Source of the DNA: Bacteroidales bacterium
GTDB lineage: Bacteria; Bacteroidota; Bacteroidia; Bacteroidales; JAOZMU01
Direction: 5' to 3'
Length of the DNA stretch: 6,771 nt
Assembly: GCA_029934165.1 (NCBI GenBank)
Contig: JAOZMU010000185.1
Coordinates: 1 to 6,771 of the forward strand
Under the pieces are notes generated by a model. The model saw nothing but the letters and a program-made list of their open reading frames with translations. It was not told the DNA's origin and searched no databases. Shown piece after piece: positions 1-6,008 of this stretch. The translations under genes and the position numbers were made by a program. Position 1 is the stretch's first letter; each line of letters opens with the position of its first letter.

Positions 1-130
1 TGCGTGTTTTCGGACGGGTTTTTGAGAGCGACTGAAAGAAGCTCCTCAAAACCCGCTTCCGAAACCGCAAGCCACAAGGCAACTACAAGCGGAAAGCCCA
101 CGAGCCGCCCAAAAAAAATTGATTGTTATT
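1..130 (-). repeat. Truncated copy of a GC-richer hairpin repeat (copy 1)
   Basis: Read on the minus strand, this segment aligns almost end to end with 3568–3697. The match includes a 27-bp identical stretch (73–99 here, 3599–3625 there) that starts GGGCTTTCCGCT. The segment folds into a long hairpin. TTTCGG (8–13) pairs with CCGAAA (59–64), GGGTTTTTGA (16–25) pairs with TCAAAACCC (46–54, one bulge), and GAGC (26–29) pairs with GCTC (41–44) around an 11-nt loop. It is visibly GC-richer than its surroundings. The window edge cuts it off, so the outer right arm seen in copy 2 is missing. From memory, boxes like GGGCTTTCCGCT recur in intergenic repeats of many Bacteroidota, but I could not search for this. 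An open frame across it (4–339) is not credible as a gene. Confidence 0.8.
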
Positions 131-228
131 GGGTGTTTTTTATGCAATTTGATTTTTACGAATATATTTATCGTTACCATAGGTCTTGGCATGAAGCTAC
201 ACCGACAGTAGTGTCAATTTGTTTTGGT

Positions 229-696
229 TTACTGGACAATTTTGGTGTTTGTTGTTGCAGTTACACCAGATTCATTGTAGCTTGCGGTTACGTTAAAAAT
301 TTCTGCGCCATCGTCCACAGTGTACTCAAAATCAATTGAGTTGTAGGCTGAAGCAACTGTTCCTTGACCTTGTATTATATTGTCATCTACGGTTTGCTCC
401 GAAATGAGTATTATTCTTGTTGCATCATCGTAAGTTGCGGTTACTTTCAGGTCAGTACCCATAGAGAAAAAATTATTTATGAATATTTCGTTTTCTACTG
501 ATGGGTTTTTTGTTATGTCAACATCGTAATTAGACGTGCCGTAAGTTGTACTGTGAGTATCTTCGGCTACGTTCCAAGATTTGTCGATGTTGTCTCTGGC
601 ATCGGTTTGTTCTCCGCCAGCATCTTCGGTTTGGCAGCTAGAAAACAGTGCAATTGCAAAGATTAAGGCAAATGATAAAATTGAAATTTGTTTCAT
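229..696 (-). CDS. Small predicted surface lipoprotein, Bacteroidota type
   Basis: This 155-residue protein begins with a lipoprotein signal peptide: MKQ, a hydrophobic core (about residues 4–18), then LFSSC with the candidate lipidated cysteine at 21. The residues after the cysteine are acidic and polar (QTEDAGGEQTD), which fits an export tag for outer-surface lipoproteins in this phylum (inference). The mature part (about 38–155) looks beta-rich and carries ARDNIDKSWNVAED. This resembles the RDxFxGxWxVxE start of small lipoproteins common in Bacteroidota, recalled from memory without a search. No catalytic motif is visible and the function is unknown. The ATG at 696 is preceded by an A/T-rich stretch with no Shine-Dalgarno sequence, as usual for this phylum. 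It is transcribed divergently from rsfS and is probably monocistronic. Confidence 0.85.
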   Translation of the reverse strand: MKQISILSFALIFAIALFSSCQTEDAGGEQTDARDNIDKSWNVAEDTHSTTYGTSNYDVDITKNPSVENEIFINNFFSMGTDLKVTATYDDATRIILISEQTVDDNIIQGQGTVASAYNSIDFEYTVDDGAEIFNVTASYNESGVTATTNTKIVQ

Positions 697-746
697 GGTA
701 AACTTTTTTTGATTAATTTAACAAAAATTTATGCTCAAAAGTCATG

Positions 747-767
747 CCCACATGGAAATTGTGTGGG
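747..767. other. Short hairpin in the lipoprotein leader region
   Basis: CCCACA (747–752) pairs with TGTGGG (762–767) around a 9-nt loop in otherwise AT-rich DNA. It lies 51 bp upstream of the lipoprotein ATG and inside the leader predicted from either candidate minus-strand promoter. There is no T-run on either side, so it does not look like an intrinsic terminator. Confidence 0.35.
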
Positions 768-820
768 ACACTTTAATTATAATATGGTCTGATATTAAAT
801 TGGCATCGACAAATATTTGG

Positions 821-848
821 CAAACTTATGGTTCTTGCTGATAATCAA
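821..848 (-). promoter_or_regulatory. Candidate promoter for the lipoprotein gene, proximal
   Basis: Read on the minus strand, TTG (848–846), a 17-bp spacer and TAAGTTTG (828–821) match the Bacteroidota pattern of a -33 TTG/TTTG and a -7 TAnnTTTG. The implied leader is about 115 nt. It competes with the candidate at 915–944 and is a motif match only. Confidence 0.35.
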
Positions 849-914
849 TTAATTGTAAAGATTAATTTTGTGCTTCTAAAATCGAAAATGTTTTAATTTT
901 AGGTTTATTGGCTA

Positions 915-944
915 CAAATATATTGAAAACTTATGCGAAGCAAA
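915..944 (-). promoter_or_regulatory. Candidate promoter for the lipoprotein gene, distal
   Basis: On the minus strand, TTTG (944–941), an 18-bp spacer and TATATTTG (922–915) fit the Bacteroidota consensus at every defined position. The implied leader is about 210 nt and includes the hairpin at 747–767. The A/T-rich setting makes chance matches likely. Confidence 0.35.
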
Positions 945-979
945 AAAAATATATGTTTTGACTTGCAAAAGAAACAAAG

Positions 980-1014
980 TTTTCAAAGAAATATGTAAAA
1001 ATTCACTACATTTG
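980..1014 (+). promoter_or_regulatory. Promoter of the rsfS–ftsH operon
   Basis: TACATTTG (1007–1014), followed by CA, is a full match to the Bacteroidota -7 element TAnnTTTG. The TTTGCA extension is typical of this phylum. The -33 box is weaker: TTTTC at 980–984, about 22 bp upstream. Transcription would start near 1020, giving a leader of about 17 nt before the rsfS ATG at 1037. No other promoter of this quality was seen before ftsH, so rsfS and ftsH are probably co-transcribed from here. Confidence 0.6.
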
Positions 1015-1036
1015 CATCAATTTTTAATTATAGAAA

Positions 1037-1411
1037 ATGGATAATAAAAGAACGAAAAATACCAGTAATTTGGTCGAAGCAATAATTGCGGGGATAAGAG
1101 AAAAGAAAGGGAATGACATCGTAGATATTGATTTTGCGAAGTTGCAAAATTCTGTATGTCAGCACTTTGTCGTTTGCGATGCAGAGTCTAACACGCAGGT
1201 TGATGCAATAGCAAATTCGGTACGTGAGATTGTCAAAGAAAGGCTTTCTGAGCGAGTACATCGATACGAGGGTATGGATAATTCGCAGTGGGTATTGCTT
1301 GATTATGTGGATGTTGTCGTCCATATTTTCCAGAAAGAATCTCGGGAATTTTACAATTTGGAAGATTTGTGGGCAGATGGAGAAATCACTACTTATGGTA
1401 ATGAAGAGTAA
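1037..1411 (+). CDS. rsfS: Ribosomal silencing factor RsfS (Iojap family)
   Basis: RsfS binds large-subunit protein uL14 (L14), blocks joining of the 30S and 50S subunits and lowers translation in starvation or stationary phase (known for the family). The 124-residue length is usual. The family core is clear: LQNSVCQHFVVCDAES near residues 36–51, then W85, LLDYVDVVVHIF (87–98) and FYNLEDLWAD (105–114). The glycine often found in the DYGDV motif is valine here (V91), which I believe is common in Bacteroidota and not a defect. The ATG at 1037 lies just after a good promoter and has no Shine-Dalgarno sequence. It is first in an operon with ftsH, 61 bp downstream. The open frame on the opposite strand (1028–1429) is a shadow. 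Confidence 0.95.
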   Translation: MDNKRTKNTSNLVEAIIAGIREKKGNDIVDIDFAKLQNSVCQHFVVCDAESNTQVDAIANSVREIVKERLSERVHRYEGMDNSQWVLLDYVDVVVHIFQKESREFYNLEDLWADGEITTYGNEE

Positions 1412-1472
1412 TATTGGGCTGATAATCATTAGTTTAATACTTTAGCTTTAAAAAAATAGTAAGAAATCAAAA

Positions 1473-3452
1473 ATGGCTGACAACAACAATAACAACAAGC
1501 AATCTGGTAACAACCAACCAGATAAGGATAATAAAACCCGTCCAAAATTTAATGTTTATTGGGTTTATGGTTTAATTGCACTTGCATTTTTCGGGATTCA
1601 ATTTCTGAATATGGGTGGCGACCCGAAAGAAGTTTCTTGGGGCGAATTTGAGCGAATAATGCTTGTTTCTCACGATGTTAAGAAAATTATCGTTGTAAAT
1701 GATGAACGTGTTGAGGTTTTTATCAAAGCCGACAAATTGCAAAACGATAAATACTACCAACTACTTGGTGGTAAGGAGAATGTTCCTAAAATAGGTCCGC
1801 ATTTTTTCTTCACAATCGGTACATTAGAAACTTTTGAAGATAATTTACGCGAGATTCAAAGCAAATTTAAGCCCGAAGATAAAATAATGGTAAGTTACGA
1901 TCGTAGAAAAGATATTCTCGGCGATGTTTTGAGCTGGCTGCTTCCGATAGTTATTTTGGTTGCTGTGTGGCTCTTTATTTTCCGACGTATGAGTGGCGTT
2001 GGCGGCGGTGGCGGCGGTTCTGGAGGCATATTTAATATTGGTAAATCGAAAGCGAAAATTTTTGATAGCGAAGAATCCGAAGTTAAAACAAACTTTTCGA
2101 ATGTTGCAGGACTTGAGGAAGCAAAGGTTGAAGTTATGGAGATTGTCGATTTCCTTAAAAATCCTACTAAATACACAAATTTGGGCGGAAAAATACCCAA
2201 AGGAGCATTGCTCGTAGGCCCCCCGGGTACAGGTAAAACGTTGCTTGCCAAGGCTGTAGCTGGTGAGGCTCATGTTCCATTTTTCTCTATGTCAGGGTCA
2301 GATTTTGTAGAGATGTTTGTTGGTGTAGGTGCATCACGAGTACGTGATTTATTCTCTCAGGCTAAGCAAAAAGCACCATGTATTATCTTTATTGATGAGA
2401 TTGATGCTATCGGGCGAGCGCGTGGACGAAACCCGAACTTTGGTTCCAATGACGAGCGTGAAAACACTCTGAATCAGCTTCTTACGGAGATGGATGGTTT
2501 CGACACAAATAGCGGCGTAATTATTTTGGCGGCAACAAATAGAGCCGATATTCTTGACCGCGCATTGATGCGAGCCGGTCGTTTTGACCGACAAATTCAT
2601 GTCGAATTGCCAGATTTGAACGAGCGTCGCGATATTTTCAAGGTTCATACCCAACCTTTAAAAATGGAAAAAGCACTAGATTTAGAATTTCTTGCCAAAC
2701 AGACCCCTGGTTTTTCAGGAGCGGATATTGCAAATGTCTGTAACGAAGCTGCTTTGATAGCTGCACGGCAAGAAAAAAAGGAGATTCAAAAACAAGATTT
2801 TCTTGATGCTGTAGATAGAATAGTTGGTGGTCTGGAAAAGAAAAACAAAATAATATCTAAAGACGAAAAACGAACTATTGCTTTCCATGAAGCTGGACAC
2901 GCAACAGTTAGCTGGCTTCTGGAGCATGCAAATCCATTGATTAAAGTTACCATTATTCCACGTGGACGTGCGTTGGGCGCAGCGTGGTACTTGCCTGAAG
3001 AACGGCAAATTACGACTGCCGAACAAATGTTGGACGAGATGTGTTCGACACTTGGAGGAAGAGCTGCCGAGCAACTTATCTTTAGTAAAATATCGACAGG
3101 TGCTTTAAATGACCTCGAAAAAGTTACTAAACAGGCACTTGCAATGGTTGCGTATTTTGGAATGAGTGATAAAATTGGAAATGTTAGCTTTTTCGATTCA
3201 TCGGGACAAGGAGAATATAACTTTAATAAACCTTACTCTGAAAAAACCGCCGAAGTTATTGACCATGAGGTAAGAAACCTAATTGATGTGCAATATCAAC
3301 GAGCTATTGATATTTTGAAAGAAAACGTCAACGGATTAGTTCGGCTATCGGAACTGCTTTTGGAGCGAGAAGTTATTTTCAGCGAAGACCTAGAAGACAT
3401 CTTTGGTAAACGGAAAGGAGAACGCAATATCGAACCAAATGACAAGGCATGA
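1473..3452 (+). CDS. ftsH: ATP-dependent zinc metalloprotease FtsH
   Basis: FtsH is a hexameric inner-membrane AAA+ protease that extracts and degrades unassembled membrane proteins and short-lived regulators; in E. coli it controls lipid balance through LpxC. The 659 residues give a full-length protein. In order: an Asn-rich N-terminus (NNNNN at 4–8), TM1 (about 28–46), an extracytoplasmic domain (about 48–150), TM2 (about 153–171), and a glycine-rich linker (about 175–186). The AAA+ module follows: Walker A GPPGTGKT (249–256), pore motif MFVG (281–284), Walker B IIFIDE (304–309), and a second region of homology with candidate arginine fingers R367 and R370. The peptidase domain has zinc motif HEAGH (472–476), with D547 in STGALND as the likely third ligand. 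All key residues are present, so it should be active. It follows rsfS in one operon. No clear terminator follows; a TIR-bounded element starts 41 bp after the stop. Confidence 0.98.
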   Translation: MADNNNNNKQSGNNQPDKDNKTRPKFNVYWVYGLIALAFFGIQFLNMGGDPKEVSWGEFERIMLVSHDVKKIIVVNDERVEVFIKADKLQNDKYYQLLGGKENVPKIGPHFFFTIGTLETFEDNLREIQSKFKPEDKIMVSYDRRKDILGDVLSWLLPIVILVAVWLFIFRRMSGVGGGGGGSGGIFNIGKSKAKIFDSEESEVKTNFSNVAGLEEAKVEVMEIVDFLKNPTKYTNLGGKIPKGALLVGPPGTGKTLLAKAVAGEAHVPFFSMSGSDFVEMFVGVGASRVRDLFSQAKQKAPCIIFIDEIDAIGRARGRNPNFGSNDERENTLNQLLTEMDGFDTNSGVIILAATNRADILDRALMRAGRFDRQIHVELPDLNERRDIFKVHTQPLKMEKALDLEFLAKQTPGFSGADIANVCNEAALIAARQEKKEIQKQDFLDAVDRIVGGLEKKNKIISKDEKRTIAFHEAGHATVSWLLEHANPLIKVTIIPRGRALGAAWYLPEERQITTAEQMLDEMCSTLGGRAAEQLIFSKISTGALNDLEKVTKQALAMVAYFGMSDKIGNVSFFDSSGQGEYNFNKPYSEKTAEVIDHEVRNLIDVQYQRAIDILKENVNGLVRLSELLLEREVIFSEDLEDIFGKRKGERNIEPNDKA

Positions 3453-3533
3453 ACAATGCAAAAAATAAAATTTTACTAAACTTAACAACTAATCAGAGTT
3501 TGTTCATAAAAATCAACGTACATTGAAAAAGCG

Positions 3534-3555
3534 TTATGCGTATTTTTACGCGTAA
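3534..3555. other. Small hairpin inside the TIR element
   Basis: TTATGCGTA (3534–3542) pairs with TACGCGTAA (3547–3555), 9 bp with one G·T, around a TTTT loop. On the minus strand the stem is followed by CGCTTTTT, giving a weak terminator-like look for transcription moving toward ftsH. On the plus strand A residues follow, so it is not a terminator for ftsH. Confidence 0.4.
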
Positions 3556-3567
3556 AAACAATAACTT

Positions 3568-3740
3568 AATGACTATCAATATTTTTAGGGCGGACTAAGG
3601 GCTTTCCGCTTGTAGTTGCCTTGTGCCTTGCGTTTTTGGCAAAAGCGTTTTGACGGAGCTTCCTATCGGTCGCTCGCCAAAACGCGCCAAAAATCCCAAG
3701 CCACTTCGGCAAGCTACCGCTACAATCCCTGCCGCAAAAC
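3568..3740 (+). repeat. Dispersed GC-richer hairpin repeat (copy 2, complete)
   Basis: Positions 3568–3697 align with the inverse of 1–130. The central stem-loop spans 3633–3693. TTTTTGGC (3633–3640) pairs with GCCAAAAA (3686–3693), GCGTTTTG (3645–3652) with CAAAACGC (3678–3685), and GAGC (3656–3659) with GCTC (3672–3675). Outer arms also mirror each other loosely: GGGCTTTCCGCTTGTAG on the left, CTACAATCCCT (3720–3730) on the right. Compared with copy 1, paired positions have changed together (C:G to T:A in the outer stem, G:C to C:G in the inner stem). The loop box GAGCTTC…GTCGCTC is conserved. The run after the stem is TCCC, not a T-tract, so it is not a simple intrinsic terminator. It lies within the TIR-bounded element at 3494–3941. 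The right boundary is approximate. Confidence 0.8.
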
Positions 3741-4001
3741 ACCTTCGTAGCAAGCGTTTTAAGGTCTAAGACCTAATTAGTGTTGCTTACGCAATTCTGT
3801 AAAACTCGAACTATCAGCAAATTACAGACATGCAAATAAGTAAAAACTTTTGTATGAGTGCTTACGTGCTTTTTTGGATAGAATTAAACTGCCATTGGAT
3901 AGCGAATTTTAATAATTAAAACTTTTTATGAACAAACCCTGTACGACTAATCAAGATAGGAAAAACTAAAAATAATTTTAACCTCTACAAAAATAAGAAC
4001 G

Positions 4002-5003
4002 ATGAAAGACTGGATTAAAATAAATTCGTATAGACGGCTTGACCAAGCTGCTTTGTGTAAAGATATTCTTGAAAACAACAACGTTGATTCAGTAATTCTA
4101 ACAAAAAGAGACTCCGCTTTTATGCTAGGTGAGTACGAATTGTACGTAGAAGAAAACAACGCAGACCGTGGCAACAAACTGCTTGATGACTTCAACGGAT
4201 TGCGAAAAATCAACTCTTTCGATACCCTCGAACCAGTAAATAATTTGAAGGAAATAGTTGAGGCTGCCGGAATTCCGACTATTACAATTTCGAAAAGCGA
4301 GTCTCCATCTTTGCTGACAAACTATGAGTTATACATTGATAAAGAAAATGAGGAAAAGGCTGAAAAAATACTCTCAAACATTGAAGGTTGGACAAAAGTA
4401 GAGTCTTATGAAAAAGGAAATCAGACAGCAATTTTAACAAATCTGCTCACAAAAAATGACATTAGAACTATAATAATTAAATGTAGAAATACTGACGAAC
4501 ATATAGAAGAAATACAGTTATACACCCCTGAAGATAAAGCTATTAGGGCAAAAGAAATCATTTCTACACTAAATGGGTGGACAAAAATTACGATTTTAGA
4601 TAAATACCACCAAGTTGAGCTGCACGAAAATATTTTCGAGAAGAATGATATTCTATTGTATGTCAATAAAATAAAAGAATTTGAGTCGTTGGATAGTGAT
4701 TTTGAGCTATTTGTCCAACATGCTGATATTGAGCGAGCAAACGAACTCGTAGGAGAACTAAAAGTTTGGAAAAAAATAGACTCATTTAGTAATATGTACC
4801 TTGCCGAATTGCGCCAAGGATTACTCGAAGAAAATAACATAGAAACGGTGATAGTTAAGAAGAAAGATTCGTCATTTTTACTTGGTATTATTGAAATTTT
4901 CGTCGAGATGGACAATGCAGATAAAGCGTTAGAATTAATAAAAAATTATAACGAGATAGACGAAGACATTTTTGGGATATTAGGACAAGACAATGATAAG
5001 TAA
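4002..5003 (+). CDS. Protein of five tandem DUF2007-like units
   Basis: The 333 residues have no signal peptide or membrane segment, so the protein is probably cytoplasmic. They divide into five units starting at W4, L67, W130, W193 and W256, an exact 63-residue period, plus a short acidic tail (about 317–333). Each unit runs: W-x-K-I/V with a short strand, a helix ending in E/KNN/DI, a strand, a variable loop, then a strand like ELYV/EIFV, a helix with A, and NG. This resembles DUF2007 (a small ferredoxin-like/GlnB-like fold), normally one or two copies per protein. Units 1 and 5 keep the loop K-R/K-D-S-A/S-F-M/L-LG (35–43 and 287–295). Units 2–4 have lost most of it. DUF2007 is thought to be a small signalling or binding domain; no catalytic residue is visible and the function here is unknown. 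The gene lies 116 bp before cdsA. The ATG at 4002 is the natural start, before the first unit's W4. Confidence 0.85.
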   Translation: MKDWIKINSYRRLDQAALCKDILENNNVDSVILTKRDSAFMLGEYELYVEENNADRGNKLLDDFNGLRKINSFDTLEPVNNLKEIVEAAGIPTITISKSESPSLLTNYELYIDKENEEKAEKILSNIEGWTKVESYEKGNQTAILTNLLTKNDIRTIIIKCRNTDEHIEEIQLYTPEDKAIRAKEIISTLNGWTKITILDKYHQVELHENIFEKNDILLYVNKIKEFESLDSDFELFVQHADIERANELVGELKVWKKIDSFSNMYLAELRQGLLEENNIETVIVKKKDSSFLLGIIEIFVEMDNADKALELIKNYNEIDEDIFGILGQDNDK

Positions 5004-5119
5004 GTCGTAAAGATTATCGACACTTTTGTAGTTGTTATCGACCTGAGTATCTGCACAATACATTTCCTAATAGACAGTAATCTGTGCTTAATTTGAACTC
5101 TAACAAATAAGAAAAAGTT

Positions 5120-5953
5120 TTGAGCAATTTACTTAAAAGAAGCATTACTGGTCTTTTTTTCGGACTGGCAATAGTATTTGGAACAACATTTAGCGAACTG
5201 TCCTTTTTTTGTCTATACCTGCTGATTATCGTTCTGGGTATGTGGGAGTTCTACAACTTGACAAAAAAAGACAATATTCAATCGCAGCCTATTTTAGGGC
5301 TTGCAATTGGAGTTTTCTTGTTTGTTGCCAACTTTCTTATCGCCACAAATAGAGTTTCGAGCAAATTAATGATTGTAATCATACCTTTGATTGCTTTACT
5401 ACCTGTTGCTGAGTTATATAGAAAAAAAGAGCGTCCTTTTGCTAATATTGCTTATACTGTACTTGGCGTTTTATATGTAGCCATGCCATTTTCTTTGTTG
5501 AATTACGTTGTACATCCACCAATGGCAACTGGCGAGTTTCGTCCAGAGATACTTCTTGGTTTTATTTTTATGATTTGGGCAAGCGATACAGGAGCATATT
5601 TTTCTGGCAGTATGTTGGGCAAGCGTAAACTTTTCAAACGCATTTCGCCAAAAAAATCATGGGAAGGGAGCATCGGAGGAGCATTGTTTGCAATGGCTGT
5701 TGCCTTCGGAATTTCACAATATTATGACATAATTGACATTGTTCAGTGGCTAACTATCAGTATAATTGCTGTTGTTATGGGTACTTATGGCGATTTGACA
5801 GAATCGCTTTTCAAGCGAAGCATAAACATTAAAGATTCGGGTAATATTTTGCCAGGACACGGAGGTATGTTAGACCGCTTTGATAGTCTATTGCTCTCTG
5901 CGCCAATTGTTTATGCGTACATAGAGCTTTGGAATGAGTTTGTTGTAAACTAA
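5120..5953 (+). CDS. cdsA: Phosphatidate cytidylyltransferase (CDP-diacylglycerol synthase)
   Basis: CdsA converts phosphatidic acid and CTP to CDP-diacylglycerol and pyrophosphate at the inner membrane, the branch point for all glycerophospholipids. The 277-residue polytopic protein carries the complete family signature at residues 229–255: SLFKR, then KDSGN, then LPGHGGMLDRFD. Metal-binding motifs WASDTGAY and SPKKSWEG precede it. The start is TTG at 5120, giving MSNLLKRSITG, which matches the family's usual N-terminus. An in-frame TAA at 5108–5110 rules out an upstream start, and the first in-frame ATG codes residue 41, which would delete the first membrane segment. No Shine-Dalgarno sequence is seen. 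The upstream 116-bp gap has only a weak promoter-like TACATTTC (5059–5066). It is followed by psd after 55 bp, so the two are probably one operon. Confidence 0.96.
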   Translation: MSNLLKRSITGLFFGLAIVFGTTFSELSFFCLYLLIIVLGMWEFYNLTKKDNIQSQPILGLAIGVFLFVANFLIATNRVSSKLMIVIIPLIALLPVAELYRKKERPFANIAYTVLGVLYVAMPFSLLNYVVHPPMATGEFRPEILLGFIFMIWASDTGAYFSGSMLGKRKLFKRISPKKSWEGSIGGALFAMAVAFGISQYYDIIDIVQWLTISIIAVVMGTYGDLTESLFKRSINIKDSGNILPGHGGMLDRFDSLLLSAPIVYAYIELWNEFVVN

Positions 5954-6008
5954 TCGGAATTTAATTGGAACACAAAGAAATACTTAATAATAATAGAAAG
6001 ATACGGCA

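Larger units (their letters stand above)
3494..3941. mobile_element. MITE-like non-coding element with 19-bp terminal inverted repeats
   Basis: CAGAGTTTGTTCATAAAAA (3494–3512) and the inverse of 3923–3941 (CAGGGTTTGTTCATAAAAA) match at 18 of 19 positions and enclose 448 bp with no credible gene. An 8-bp direct repeat, ACTAATCA, flanks it (3488–3495 and 3946–3953). The left copy overlaps the TIR by 2 bp and the right copy lies 4 bp beyond the TIR, so it is only a possible target-site duplication. Inside are a small hairpin (3534–3555), a full copy of the dispersed hairpin repeat (3568–about 3740) and a palindrome AGGTCTAAGACCT (3762–3774). This fits a non-autonomous transposable element mobilised in trans. 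No transposase is present and the parent family is unknown. A paired regulatory or structural element is the alternative. Confidence 0.5.

Noticed and set aside
4..339. Plus-strand open frame of 111 codons
   Set aside because: It runs through the hairpin repeat and then antisense to the lipoprotein gene. Its low-complexity Ser/Thr/Lys product and lack of domains show it is not a gene.
1305..1313. RsfS V91 in place of the usual glycine as an inactivating change
   Set aside because: The surrounding core is intact, and I recall DYV in other Bacteroidota RsfS proteins, so it looks lineage-typical.
1028..1429. Minus-strand open frame opposite rsfS
   Set aside because: It covers a clear rsfS gene in the other direction, and the product has no recognisable motif. 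It is a shadow frame.
1845..2273. Minus-strand open frames opposite ftsH (also 1895–2251, 2349–2654 and 2715–3074)
   Set aside because: All lie inside the intact ftsH gene and give no recognisable product.
3633..3693. Hairpin as the intrinsic terminator of ftsH
   Set aside because: It lies 180 bp after the stop, is followed by TCCC and not a T-run, and belongs to a dispersed repeat with another copy at 1–130.
1..3740. Repeats as part of a CRISPR array
   Set aside because: There are only two copies, inverted and 3.5 kb apart, with no regular spacers and no cas genes.
4421..4915. Minus-strand open frame of 164 codons opposite the DUF2007-like gene
   Set aside because: The Ser/Phe/Ile-rich product is what the reverse of an Asn/Lys/Glu-rich gene yields. 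The plus strand has a clear 63-residue periodic protein.
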